Shown here: one piece after another, positions 11,835-24,338 of the stretch | Position numbering within the stretch: position 1 is the stretch's first letter | Layout of the letters: every line of letters begins with the position of its first letter | From: Mactra quadrangularis | Lineage: Eukaryota; Mollusca; Bivalvia; Venerida; Mactridae | Reading direction: 5' to 3' | NCBI GenBank assembly: GCA_025267735.1 | Contig: CM046311.1 | Location: 21,047,020-21,111,019, forward strand | Length of the DNA: 64,000 nucleotides | The notes under the pieces: generated by a model | The model's input: only the letters and a program-made list of their open reading frames with translations | The model's database searches: none | Told to the model about the DNA's origin: nothing | Program-made: the position numbers and the translations under genes

Positions 11835-12029
11835 ATGAAGAGTAGTTTGTGTGTTTTAACGGTTTCAGCAAATATTTGTATTGTTGTTTCTAGTTGTATA
11901 ACAATATCAAATGCATTTTTACAAAAAAGTAATTTGACACTTAATTCATGTAAAGCAATCAATGACAGATTCTGCTCAGCAAATAACACTTTTGTCTGGC
12001 AAAGATTTGTAATAATATTGACTTTATAA
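11835..12029 (+). CDS. Possible signal-peptide-bearing short ORF
   Basis: 64 codons from ATG. The first 27 residues are hydrophobic with small residues near the end (ICIVVSSCITISNA), like a signal peptide. They are followed by two N-glycosylation sequons (NLT, NNT) and two cysteines. The last codons run into the direct repeat that starts at 11999, so the 3' end is probably not original. A diverged relative begins at about 8652 and keeps M-x4-C-V-x2-V-S-x-N-I. It may be a secreted-protein first exon or coincidence; no donor is convincing. Confidence 0.2.
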   Translation: MKSSLCVLTVSANICIVVSSCITISNAFLQKSNLTLNSCKAINDRFCSANNTFVWQRFVIILTL

Positions 12030-12352
12030 AATCATGAAATATTTTTCGTTTATAATATTGTTATTTCAGTGATATTATTTCAGTAAAGACTGTTTGATGA
12101 AATTTATCGATTGCCTGGTATTGTCATAAATGCAATGTATAAGCAATACATGTTTCAACAAACTGCTATACTTTGGATGCACTCATATAACTTAGTTCAG
12201 TTAAGATATTGCTTAATATTGATAGTATCATTTTAAACCCATTTGTATGAGTCAGCAAGATTGCTTATCACTTTGCTTACACCAAACATTGAACGAATAC
12301 CAAATATATTGTCTAATGCAGCTACAAAACTCATGCAAAACTCATCTATGAA
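11999..12352 (+). repeat. Direct repeat, right copy
   Basis: Partner of 2138-2494. The small differences include a short gap near tttgtagtcatttgagtcagc, which here reads tttgtatgagtcagc. About 9.86 kb separates the copies. Confidence 0.85.
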
Positions 12353-12934
12353 GGTTATTACATGTTTTTTGTGATAAACAATTTGAAATTCTCTTCCCTG
12401 TAGCATGAAAGTATATTATTTAAAATAGAGACATACATGTTGGAGAAGTTCAAAGTAACATATTGCTAACAGAAATTACTTAAATAACATGAAAACAGAA
12501 TAAAAATGTAATATGTCTGTCTGAAACAACATCCTAAGCTAAAACAAATAATAGCATGTCTAGATCATCTAACACATACTTGTACTTGCATTTTGTAGAA
12601 GAACTTTGGCTGTAGTTCAATTATTTCCAGTACATCTTAATTCTTGTAAAAAATGATAACTTGATAATAACAATCAATGATAAGAATGATATGCATTTAT
12701 TTACATAATATAAATGTTGTGCCGAGATAAATAAGTAAATCCATATTGTCTATACATACCACTACATGTTTTGGTTGTTGTTTGAAAAAAGTATATCGTA
12801 TTCGCGATTATAGATACTGCAAAACCAAGCATAATATTTAACAATGACTATTGATATATTGTTTCCGGATCAAGAGTGTTGACTTTTGAATAGAAAGGAA
12901 AACCTTTTGCAAAATGTGTTGACTAAATGCATAT
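12353..12934. other. Spacer, nothing recognised
   Basis: AT-rich, with no protein-like frame. Confidence 0.5.
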
Positions 12935-13135
12935 ACTTATCTTTTTGTTGGATTTAACACCGAAGCAACATATTGTGAAGGTCATCTCACGGTGGTCAGT
13001 CAACACACTCACCGTTCATGGAAAGGCTAAATCTGTGGATTTAGCTGTTAATTTATTACAAGGCAAATTCTTCCATTAGTGACGGACAACTGCCCTACAT
13101 GATTAAAGATCTGTGGTAGGAGGGCTTATAGAAAA
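12935..13135 (-). mobile_element. SINE-like element, degraded
   Basis: Related to the 205-bp insertion at 44883-45087: both carry a ggatttaacaccg-like piece, then gcaacacattgt, gtggt(c/t)agtcaac and gaaaggctaaatctgtgga. As in that copy the tail side is on the left, so the element reads on the minus strand. Target duplications are no longer visible. Confidence 0.5.
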
Positions 13136-13475
13136 TAATAAGATGAAATTAGCTTTTATTAAATACTTTATCGATCCCAATAGAAAAACTTCTTAATCTT
13201 ATTTTTAAACGTTATTTTTTTGCTTGAAAACAAATCCTAATAAAATATACAAGCATGTTTCTTACGGTAACTTGAATAATGATATATTGACCCTGGTAAC
13301 AAAGAGTCGCCCTATATAGAGCTGCATGGCACTTTATATGCAACGGTTTTCTACACTATGACACTGACTCCAAATACCATTTTTACTATCTGAAAAAAAA
13401 AATAGAACACCATGACTTTGACTTAAATCGCAATATCGGTTTTGCGACCTTTAGGCAAATTCTTGTATAAACAAA

Positions 13476-13542
13476 ATGCACGTTTTAGAAAAGTTAGATG
13501 GAGACTTCCGTTCACAACTGGCTCCTGACCTCTATATTATCG
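13476..13542 (+). CDS. Candidate first coding exon C
   Basis: ATG at 13476 opens 22 codons plus one base up to a donor ATCG/GTATGC. The peptide begins MHVLEKLDGDFRSQL and ends APDLYII with a split codon starting G. The coding-like composition (balanced acids, bases and hydrophobics, higher GC) stands out from the surrounding AT-rich DNA. It ends in phase 1 like the candidates at 5469 and 7143, and would splice in frame to segment Y in unit 1 at 17733. The ending D-L-Y-I-I resembles the end of segment X in the array (N-D-L-P-F-V), which also precedes Y. The family is not recognised. Confidence 0.5.
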
Positions 13543-14832
13543 GTATGCATATTGGATACTTAGTTTCTAATTCACACACAAATTGCATTAATACCAATAA
13601 TATGCGTTATTAGACTTGCTGAAAACTATTGGAATATTGACTCAGGAAAACCCAGATATACTGATGAAAGAAGTAAAGTTTAACGTGTTTTCCAATACTT
13701 ACATTCCAAAATTAAATTATGAGAGCACTTTGTAAAAGTGAAAACTTGTTTTGTGGTACAATTTGTACTAAATGTGACTTTGAAATTGAATTTAGTGAGG
13801 AGTACTTATAAACATTTTAGCAATTTACAAATACGTCTGCTTTAAGCACTCTGCTTGTCAATCGTCATAACTTACTTAAGTTTTTGTTACCGTTCAATTC
13901 CCTTTAAAGTTTGAACATTACTTTCTTTGATAACTTCAGTTTTATGAATGACTATTATTTTATGCATGTCTCTCGCTAAATATAGAATGAGGTTGCTTCA
14001 GAAAATGTCTTATCAAAATTTCACAATCGAGAAATGATATCATTTGCAGCATTGTCAGACATTGAAATGTGCATGACGACCAAACTGAGATTAAAATTCC
14101 TACCAATGTTCCTGTTATTGTATAATTTGTTAATCGGTTGACAAGAAGAAATACAGATAGGTTATAAAATTATAACTATATATGTTTTCAAATTTCCAAT
14201 TGTAATATTGCATAAAATTTAATGTTAAGTATTAATGTAAACTGTAAGACAAAACAAATATGTTTTACAACAATGTCAATACCGTGAAACTAAATGATGC
14301 ATTGTTAACTGGTTTAAGTGACCGTTATACACATATTCTTTCTTTATAACCCCTTGACAATTTGTTGACGATGATCTATTCGAACTTACTTGTATACCAA
14401 ATGTATTAATCCAGCGCTTCCATAAATATCAAAACCCAAAAGTAGTAACATAGTGAATAAATAATACCAGTATTTGATTGTATGCAGACTTTTTTTTCTT
14501 TCTTTTCTTGTAACGTTTTTGATACGGATGGCAATATATATTTTTGTTCTTTTTTACTCCTCTACACAATGTTTGTCTAAATCAACCCGCAATATCCGTT
14601 ATAACACTTTCACCAGAGCAATAAAAAAATTATATTGTAGTTAATGGAGACTGTATTTACATGGTTGTAGCTTAGAGATGTTGTTTTAGACAGACATATT
14701 ATATTTATTTCTGTTTTCTTATTATGGAAGTAATTCCCATAAGCAGTTTGTTCCTGCGATTGTCTGTCATAACGCTATTACACAATGAAAGGAAAGACAT
14801 TACTACTTAAAACAATTTCTTATGTTAACGCA

Positions 14833-15218
14833 ATCTCCGTAAACAGATATCCTGTAGAGCGTTGTCGCACAGGATCTCTACTTTCTCGCATTTTGATTTC
14901 GTAATTTCTATTTTAGACCAAGTTTTGCATGCTAATTTAACAGCGGTATTATTCACAGTCTGCGATTGAGCGGCTCATTTCAAATTGCGTGACGTAGACG
15001 ATGTAAACAAGTTACGTATCATAACAATTTCGTCATGAATATTATGATGAGAAAAGGTCACATGAACGTGACCTTCGTTTGAAAAAGGCCAGATCTAAAT
15101 TAGCGAGTAGGCGAGCGGAAAATTTTAGATCGGGTATGAATCAGATTGATGTTAACGCAAAGTGGATCGTATTTTTTAACAATTATTTTGAAATAATAGT
15201 TTATTGCAAGTACTGTGA
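14833..15218. promoter_or_regulatory. Unit 1-specific, less AT-rich insert with factor-site-like motifs
   Basis: Absent from the same place in units 2-5, which run from cttatgt(t/a)aac...a almost directly to gagtaggtatcataactac. It holds a TGAGCGGCTCA palindrome (14967-14977), a TGACGTAG half-CRE (14990), a forkhead-like TGTAAACA (15002-15009) and an inverted pair AGGTCA...TGACCT with an 8-base spacer (15055-15074). AGGTCA is the nuclear-receptor half-site, but an 8-base spacing is not a standard one. Regulatory function is inference. Confidence 0.3.
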
Positions 15219-17311
15219 AATACTCACGAGTAGATATCATAACTACTGCACTAGTTATAATAACTTTTATCCATATGGTATAATATACCATTGATTGGAA
15301 AAAAACTTTAACATGGTTTAAGCTACAAGGTAATGTCAAATTCTATATTGTAGCCATTTTTTAAACATATATCTGCTGCAGTCATATTACGAATTAGATA
15401 ATTGCTGAAGAATATGTGATCTACATACTTATATTTTGTAGAACAGAATTTTAGAATAATATCAAATTCTAATTTTTACAATAATAATGAGTTTGAAAAG
15501 AGAAGAATGAGTTGTTGACGATGATCTATTCGAACTTACATGTATACCAAAGTAATAAATCCAGCGCTTTCATAAATATTAAAACCCAAAAGTAGTAACA
15601 TAGTGAAATAAATAATACCAGTATTTGATTGTATTTGATTTTAACAGTAGCATCATGTTATACTGTTCAGGACACTAACTTTTAATATCAAATAAATTAA
15701 AAAAATGTAAAATTAGTAATAAAAAATGTAAAATTAAGTAGGATCACAAACTTTGAATGATGTAGGTCCAAAATTATGAAATATAAAAGCTAAAAAAAAC
15801 AATAAAAAAAATACACTTACACACTAGATTACATCATGTGTGATAAATTTTATTTTGTTTGGTGTTATTGTATATACATAACGTATGGTGGAGGTTTTTT
15901 ACTTATTTCTTTTTTATAATCTATTTTTTGTACAACGCCATTGAATATGTAAGATAGAAATAGGCGTTTAATCAAATGAAAAAGTTTAAGTTTGTTTTGA
16001 AAGCATGCATTTTTTCAACCTGAAAAACGTGCCTTACTAGCGTCACAAAATGATACTCATAGTTGTTCTTTTATCGATGCGTTATCATAACTTTTACAGA
16101 TACAAACTGGGACAATGTCGAAGAAGAAATGATTAAGCAATAACCAATAGTGTATGTATGTACGGCATGGAGGTTTCTGTACATAGTCTTATCTATATTT
16201 GACTGTAAAAGGTGAATGTCATATTGATTAGTATAATTATATACTAGACATGATCGTTCTAACTGTTTGTTAATAATAAAGTTAATATTGATATATTATA
16301 CTCTAATTCCCGGTTGACTGTCTTATACGAGTGTTGTATATCTGTAAAGAATTTGTATAAACAAAACCATAACTGGCTCAAATATGATATGCAAATTGGT
16401 TTTTGTATTTTTTTGACAACTATTTGCATGCTTGCCGGCATTTCAGCTTCTATTCGTGTTCGTTTTAGTACTATGTTATAAAATGCAGAAAATTACGTAA
16501 CAACTCGCTTGCCGTAGAAATGTTTTTCTCAAAACCATGTATGTACAACTAGATAAAACTAGAGCTCATGTACATACATATAAACATATATATGCTTTGA
16601 TTGACAATATACTAGCCATATATTGAATTGAAAACACAAATGTAAGAATCGAATGAAGTGAACTAGCTTATGTATTATCTATAAAACTACTTTGCTGATA
16701 CACAAAGACCTTTTGACATGACGTCTACGGAACGTCCCTTCTTATAAAGGACGAGTGTCAAAATAGAACCATTTACAAATGTCAGATAGTGAGAGCAGTA
16801 CTTATCAATATAGTTTGGACAGACTTTGTTATAAACCTAACCTAAGTAAACTCATAAATTTATATACATTTGAGATTTACTCAAGCATCTATCGCAGATG
16901 TGATAGTTGGTATTGTTACTTTACTAAAATATATTAATTGCAATGGCAGTAGGTTTATTGTCATCACAATCGACTTTTGAGTATACATGTATTTTTCTCA
17001 AACTACATTTACTAGGATCAGACAAAGTATTTATTATCAAAAAATATAAAAACAATACGTCATTACCTTAAGTGTTTAAAAGTATTTGAAGAATGAAATA
17101 CAGTTATCATTGTAAAGCAACCTGTTAAAATCATTGCGAGAAATTAAATTATATAAAACAACACATGTTTTAAAATTATATGAGATGACACTTCACCTAT
17201 ACATGTATAACAAATGCAATTTTTACGTTTACTAATTAAAGCTCGAATATAGTTATTTCAAAACAACTGAAACCAAGCGTTCATTGAATTTGCGTTCATT
17301 GCCTTTTCCAG

Positions 17312-17342
17312 ACAGACAGATTTAAAGATCTTGTTTTCGTGG
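17312..17342 (+). CDS. Segment X, unit 1: exon-like, splice borders intact
   Basis: Acceptor tcattgccttttccag, then 31 bases reading TDRFKDLVFV plus G, then donor GTGG/GTATGA. Entry is phase 0 and exit is phase 1. Counterparts in other units read TDTPNDL, TDTPNDLPLK, TDIFNDLPFV and TDTFNDLPFV, but the donor survives only here and in unit 4. The exit phase fits segment Y about 390 bases downstream. Confidence 0.35.
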
Positions 17343-17732
17343 GTATGATATTTGACAACTGACAAAGATCTGTCTTTACATACACTTGCATGGTTTCTTC
17401 TGTAGTTTCTTATATGACTGATTAATTGTTGGTAAAAAATGAATTTCTTTGAGCTGATAAAATAGTGTTTGCATATTAGGCGTATGTGAAGAGATAACCG
17501 TGTTTAGTTGGACGAACTTACTGAAGTGTTACAAAATACATGTACATGTACCCACTTGGTCGATGTTGCACTTTTTAACCTTAGTTGTGTTGCTTCAGTT
17601 ATTTATATCATGATCTAAATTGAGTGATCTATATCCGAGTAATGCGGGCTGGTCTACAGACATACGTACACTAATAGGAAAATGTCATAGTTAATAATGG
17701 TGATAACTTCAGTGTTACCAATTTTCGTCTAG

Positions 17733-17788
17733 CCACGCTACTTAAGACATTTATTTCCGTAAAAGAAATTATTAAAGATCTATATTGG
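17733..17788 (+). CDS. Segment Y, unit 1: 56-base exon-like block
   Basis: Acceptor ttaccaattttcgtctag and donor TTGG/GTATGT border 56 bases. After two bases finishing a split codon they read TLLKTFISVKEIIKDLYW; the other two frames contain stops. All five units have this block at exactly 56 bases, with both borders. Entry is phase 1, fitting the three candidate first exons and segment X; exit is phase 0. The peptide looks amphipathic and helical. The family is not recognised. Confidence 0.45.
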
Positions 17789-20700
17789 GTATGTTATTGG
17801 TCATTTTCCAAATGGATTTTTTAAACGAGACTACAATAATAATACCTTTAAAATACACTTAACAGTAAAGTTGGAAAGCCATATTACATGAACTGCATTT
17901 CTAAATGAATAAAGCATTGACCTTTTTTTCATAATAATAATATAGTGAAGAAATTTGCGTATTTTGAATAACACATCCTTGTATTTGATACATTAGCATT
18001 ATTGTTAAAAGTAAATTGTTATATTCTTCTTTTAATCCCGTAAAAGGTTCTTGTATATTAATTAAATCAAAGTTTACGACATGTGAAAGGCAAGTTAATA
18101 TGTTTTGAAGATTTAGCTTATGAAGCCTTGTAAATGACACTTTGTAAAATCAGCACTATGACTCAGGTCAATCGAGAACTGTGCATAGACGATGATGGTT
18201 TTACTCTACGGAAGAACATGTATTAAGTCTGGACACTTTTGTACTACTGTTAAGATTTTGTTCAGTTCTTCGTACTGGAGTTTTGTGTCTAAGAATAAGA
18301 ATACTTAATTATTTCAATTACCTTATCATATTAATCTGTCATGTTCCAAAGTCCACTGAAGTTCAAGTTCAACAAACAAATTAAGACTTAATTGTTTGTC
18401 AGTCTGATGAAATGGTTTATCTTGTGAATTGATTTAAGAATCGGAATGAAACTGTGAAGATTATAGTACGGTTTGTAGCAAGATTATGATAAGATATTTT
18501 AAAACAAGTAAACATGGTGTGAAAATAGGTCAACTCTCATTTCATTTATATACATGCATGTATTTTTACTGAAGTATGAAATTATTTTTTTTTCGTTAGC
18601 TTATGGATACGAATTAACTATTGATACCTATTTAAAGAACATAGTCATATACTATGTTTTTCATGGTATAATAATTAAACTGAAATGGCATTTGGTACCT
18701 CAACATTCAAATACTTTTTTCATACACATTGTAGCAACAACTCGTATACTATCACACGGAGTTGAGAATGAAACAGAAATACTTATATGTTCTTGTATAA
18801 ATAAAAAATACCCACATTATAGTTTTGTAGTGCTCAGTTGGAATAACGTCATATTATATCTTTTGGTTGATTTTAAATTGTTTCAAATAATGCTATGGTA
18901 TCAAATGTAATGAACTTGGCTATTATTTTTGATTTTCAAAAACTAAAAGAGTTTTTTTATTTAAAATATTTTATCAACATTTTGCTCTTCATGTATTACC
19001 AATTTTCGGTAACAAAACAAGCATATAAAAATGTTTGATATAGTTACTTTGGTGATATCTGCATGACGATAAGATTTATGACTCAATACTGTTTTGACAG
19101 TCATCACCGTTTGCAGTATTACTAGTGAAAAACAAAACACACAAGAGATGATATTCTAAACTTTTCAGACAATTTTATCCTTTGCATCAAGTTAACAACA
19201 TCTAAAACGCATGCAATGAAATTCGACAATTCAATAAGAAGATAAATGATGTTTAAATTTCCTGAGAGTGTAATGACTAATGTGGATGTATATATAATGA
19301 ATTTGACATGACTGTAAAAGTTGAATGATCACTAGAATATAAGCAGATACAAAATGACATTGATTTTAATATCACGTATACAAGGCAGAAGACATTACTA
19401 TTACAAGTATTTTATATCAAAATGGCATGACTGATGTAATATATTGAACTCCCCTATTGACGTATAAAAGGTTTTATATTTGTCGGAAAGTTTATAAATT
19501 GAAAGTATTAACAACCCTCAGACGTTTCGGTTGTTAATGTGTCTTGTGTGGTTGGCTTATTGAGTTTGACAAACCGTTTATTTGGTCACTTATTAAACTA
19601 ATACTTACAAGTATAAAAATATCCCAATTTCATTGTAAGTTATGATATTTTACAATCAAAACTGTTACATTTTTTGCATTATGTAAAATGTTTGCAACAT
19701 CTCTTTATGAAAGATATTTGCAGTTTAGTGCATGATTACTTCCGGCTCGCCAAAGCAAGGCTACATTTTAATTGCATTTTCAACGTGACTAAGGGTTTAA
19801 AATGAAAATATAAAATTATCATTTACAATTATAATACTTGTACAAAAGTACAAAGATAATTTGTTTGGCAAAGAAAACATACCAACTACATTGATGATAC
19901 TTTATATCAAACCATTTACAAAATGTTTATATAAATTTGACAATTGCATAGCTCATGTGCCAAATACCGTTCTTCAACAAACAAATAAAATTGCATAATA
20001 GCTGTATAAGCTTGAAATATTCAAATATAAAATATAAATCAATATGTCAAAGTGTCCCTACAATTTAAATTCTCTTTAAGTTAACGTTTATATGAATGTT
20101 TTCCTGAACATCAAGTTTATGGCTTTACTTGAGTCATCATTTTATTCTCCATGAGTGTTATTTGATTCATAAAGTATTCTACAGATGTAGCATTTAGGCA
20201 TGTTTTGTATAAATAACTGTCGATATTATGTTCAATGAGTGTTTTATTGTAAAATCCATAGTTTATTTAATAATTTGGTTATGATAAATATTCTACGTAT
20301 AGAATGAATAAGGGATTGTCTCAAGAAGTTTGCCTTGTATTTCATAAATGCGTATTTTCCCTGTGAAATGAAGTGATCAATTTTATAACGTTTAAGTAAG
20401 CAGCCAACATGAATACTAAAGAAATAAGGACAATTTTGCTGTTTTGTATTCAATATTCATGTTTGATTTTATTCGCTTTCTTACATTGATTTGCTTACTG
20501 CTCTGCATTTCCATAAAGTTGATTTAAAATTGATTTTATGACTTGCTGGGAATGTCTTGTATTATAAATGATAACACAACTTCGTCAAATTGTGTTATAA
20601 CCTCGTTATAAACACACATGGGTATCCAAATATATTGCACGCAATACTTTACAAAGTTGGTTGTCTATTTGATTATTTATCTTCACTAACTTGCTATTAT

Positions 20701-21340
20701 TGTTTCATCTCACATGATGACTTTACAATTATCTTGTACTCTTTCTACATGTACTTAGTGAAACAAACCCTGAATGACAAGTCAAAATATTAAATCGAAT
20801 ATTGATAGGAAAGCCATCATAACATACTGCTCAATAAAACTTTTAAACTGGTATATGTAAATTGTTTCTTGGTAAATACATTTTATACAGCATTAGTAAT
20901 TGAAGCTTAGTTCCTTCTTTACCAAATTAAGCCTACATAGAAATTAGATTTAGATTAGATTTACTGGTTTTCTTAAAACACAACAACAATGTTAACAGGA
21001 AACATTTGAACATTTACTTAGTTCAAACTATATGCGATATACTTGCCCTAAGCTAGTTAAGACTCTACATAGCGAATGCAAAATGAAAACATTAATTTAG
21101 AAATTATGACATGCTTCTGTTACAAATATTCCATAAATGTATAAATGATATAATATGGCTAGTATTGCATAGCAAAACATTGTGCTGCTAGCCTTCCAAA
21201 TGTACACGAACTACACCCTAAAAAGAACAAAAGAGTAAATATTTCTTTAACCAGACAAATTGAAATTTGAAAAGTTTTTCAAATGGGTGCGGATAATATA
21301 AACTCTTTTAGTAAAAAAGGATTGTTACATAGTTAACGTC

Positions 21341-21376
21341 ATGGAATTCAGTGCACAAACCTATTTTAGAAACTTT
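21341..21376 (+). CDS. Segment E1, unit 1: possible first exon
   Basis: In a conserved block with agttaacgtc directly before it, ATG opens 12 codons MEFSAQTYFRNF followed by GTATGA, which is a usable donor (otherwise GTA TGA ends the frame). Units 2, 3 and 5 keep the ATG with changes such as GAA/GAG and TTC/TTT that are silent; unit 4 has ATA. Exit is phase 0, compatible with X of the next unit or with segment Z 295 bases downstream. Confidence 0.3.
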
Positions 21377-21671
21377 GTATGAACATATCAGTCAAATATA
21401 TTTTAACCAGAATGTTAAACGTACACTTATCTTTACTGTAAATTACTTAAAGAGAAAGATGCCTAGAAGATTAAACAGCTTGTTGTATTAAATTAAAATC
21501 CTTCTAGAGAATAAATGAGATACGTTTACATTTACGTAGTAGTTTTAAATCCAATTAAAACATTTCCTATCACGGTGGCACAACAATAATGGAATCACTG
21601 TATAACAAAAAAAAATACACCTTAAACTAAAAGCTTATTTAAATTGCTTCATGTCTTTAAGCTATTTTCAG

Positions 21672-21743
21672 ATTGTCTGTGGGAGATATTTTTGTTTGTT
21701 TGAAATTTGGATGCATTTCAATACCTGCCATGAACGTTATTTG
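21672..21743 (+). CDS. Segment Z, unit 1: exon-like, shortened
   Basis: Acceptor ttaagctattttcag and donor TTTG/GTATGTAAGAG border 72 bases; other units have 91. In phase 0 it reads IVCGRYFCLFEIW and on to HERYL, open throughout because a 19-base deletion removes the stop that units 4 and 5 have in this frame. Which frame is used, if any, is unclear; the segment may be non-coding. Confidence 0.3.
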
Positions 21744-22182
21744 GTATGTAAGAGAAGTAAATTGTATATTGTATTGAATATATGTTGACATCAGATTGAT
21801 GTTTGATATAAATTACACGATTTCTAAACGTTTTCGTGTACCTGAATTCTAATTGGCACGAACTTTACTGTTTGGGTATAAATAACGAATGCGTTGCGAA
21901 CTGATGTTTATTGTTTAACAAGAGAAGGTGAAGTACATATATCAATTATCAACATAAGTAAATAATCTTTATAATGAGAAGATGTGGGTCATTATGCAGG
22001 CAGACGTTAATAGGGAAATGACACAATTAACTATTATAGTGGCATCACTTTATACAGCCTTTTGTCTAGTCATCTTACTGTAGAAATTTTAATGCAGAAG
22101 TTCCGACCCATAAGAACTTTTTGTATGATCTATTTACACCATTACTAAATATCTCATGTTATTATCTATATATGGTAGTCTT

Positions 22183-22194
22183 GATTTAGTAATT
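22183..22194. other. Empty target site of the SINE found in units 2-5
   Basis: gatttagtaatt is present once here. In units 2, 3 and 5 the matching taattta-gtaatt sequence stands on both sides of a tRNA-headed SINE. This is therefore the unoccupied site. Confidence 0.75.
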
Positions 22195-22289
22195 AACGAG
22201 ATAATTAGATACATGACCTACTTTGCTGTAGAAATCTTAATCGGTGACAAAGTAAACTGCGTGGACCTTCCAATGAGTATCATTTTATG

Positions 22290-22560
22290 TATCGATTGAC
22301 GTAAACTGGTTTCTTCACAACTTTAAAAACTTAATGCGTTCTACGACTAAACACAGTTTAGTTAGTGAATCCTTAATTCAATGCATTTTCTTAGTTCCCT
22401 GTAAACATTAGTGGTAATTAGTTCGACCACTTAACACTGTATAGTGTGTAAATCTCCTATTTAATATATTTCCTTAGTTTATTTTAAACATTAGAAGTGG
22501 AAACTTAGTAATGTTTTCTTTTAAACAAATTAATTCAGTACAGAAACGTTTAGTTTCTTT
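22290..22560 (+). repeat. Two tandem copies of a sub-repeat of about 185 bp
   Basis: Each copy runs from gacgtaaactgg...cttcacaactttaaa through a stretch like cgacnaaacacagtttagtttgtgaatcc to ggtggaaactaagtaatg and aagttagta. Copies also occur at about 33385-33720, 44105-44415, 54175-54510 and 63735 to the end. The second copy is partly lost in unit 1. Confidence 0.6.
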
Positions 22561-22629
22561 GAAATTAGAATTACTAGTTTATGTGAAGAAAACATCTCAA
22601 CAAACATGGAACATTTAATCAGTTAAGAC

Positions 22630-22920
22630 CAAATAAGATGAGGTTTTGTCCGATATTAGTGGTAAGTATGAAACTTAAAATTACTTTAGAAATACTTAAA
22701 GAGAAAACTCAATAGTACCAAATATTGTCAAAGACAATTAATTTCAGGTAGACTGAACCTTATTTTAGAAAACCAGTGTAGACAAAATAAAATGAGGTTT
22801 CGTCCGATATAAGTATGAGATTCGAAGTTATTTTTGAAAAAATAAAAGGTAAAACTGAATTACTTCAAATTATAGTTTAAGAAAATAATTCAGGTTGGCT
22901 GAGCCGTGGTTTAAAAAGCA
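22630..22920 (+). repeat. Two tandem copies of a sub-repeat of about 150 bp
   Basis: The block starting atgaggtttcgtccgatatt repeats at about 22637 and 22792, each followed by agttattttaga and then gtagactgaa. The same pair lies at about 33817/33972, 44512/44634 and 54612/54755. Short frames starting at its ATG (MRFRPILVLSMRL) differ in length between units and are not called as genes. Confidence 0.6.
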
Positions 22921-23635
22921 AGAAACGATGAGTTAAGTTTTTGTTATAATTGTAATACAGGCTTAGGTCATGAAACTAGTGCTGGAACTTAGGGTTCGAT
23001 TTATTGTTTCATTAGTATTGAAGTTATGGTAAGATTGTGTCCTAATGATGTAGATCTACTATTGAATTTACTATTGATTGTTGTATTTTGAAGACCAGTA
23101 AAATTGTTGCACTTTTCATCTACCTACAATTTTGCATATGCTTCTTTTGGTGATCACACATTGCATTGATGAAGAATTTGAAAAATAAATGAAATAAAAC
23201 AGTTTGAATAATTAGAGGGATGACAATTTGCTGACTTCTGTCACATACTATAAATATATAGTGTATTTTGTGAGGAGAATATCCTTGCAAACGGAAATAA
23301 ATATTGATACGATATTTATTCATATTGCTTGATAATATCTTTATGTTTAAATAGCAAATCATGTTTCTATTGTCTCTTAAAAGATAGTCTTACGAAAAAC
23401 ACTACGGTTCGTAGACAGCAATGCATGAGACTACTAGTTGATGGTAATGGCCATTTTATGTTTCCTCTGGAAATAAACTTATTTATTAGACGCAATGATG
23501 CTTTGATATAGTTCCCAAAATAAACAGACTAGCTTACCAGCTTATATAAAATATTTGCCACTTAAACTAGAAATATCATAAAAAAGTTTAAACTGATAAA
23601 GAATCCAAAAATACAGTATATAATATGTTATATTT

Positions 23636-24338
23636 TAGCTCGACTTTACGAAGTAAATGGAGAGCTCTCCTACTCGCCCTAACATCGGCGTCCGCGTCCA
23701 CATTTCTGATTAAAGTTTTTGTGCAGTAAAATATTGTTTAATATTACTTTTTTATTTCTTAAAGTATCAACTTCAAACTTAAAATATATGTTCCTTATCA
23801 TCAACCACATCTCCTGTGACAAGGTTCTCAACTCTAAATACATTTTTTTCGGAATTATCTGCCCTTGAACTTAGAGTTTTCTTAGAAAAATGGTTGTTTT
23901 TACTGCAACTGTTTTATTTCGTTAGGTATTGACTTCAAACTTTAAATATATGTTCCTTATTATCAACCTCATCTCATGTGACAAGTTTCATAACTCCAAT
24001 TACATGTTTTATCAGAATTATCCCCCCTTAAACTAAGACATTTCTTTAAAAAAATGTTTGTTTTTACTGCAACTGTATTGTTTCTTTAGCTATTAACTTC
24101 AAACTTTAAGTATATGTTCCTTATTAACCACATCTCATGTGACAAGGTTCATAACTCCAAATACATTTTTTTCAAAATTGTCTCCCATAAACTTAAAATT
24201 TTAAAGATTCTTTTACTTTAATTTGTTAAGGTTGTATTTCAAAATTTAAAAATATGTATATTTCTTATCATCAACCAGATCTCCTGTGACAAATGCTTGC
24301 TTAGTCGAGCATGCTGTCTCCTCTGACAGCTCTTGTTT
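23636..24338 (+). repeat. Dispersed minisatellite-bearing repeat, unit 1
   Basis: Starts agctcgactttacgaagtaa and ends gctgtctcctctgacagctc. It contains three and a half tandem blocks of about 160 bp, each with caacttcaaactttaa, tatatgttccttat and cacatctcatgtgacaagg, at about 23762, 23926, 24088 and 24229. The family recurs at 34797 and 55611, and inverted at 296-838. It is missing from unit 3. Confidence 0.8.
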
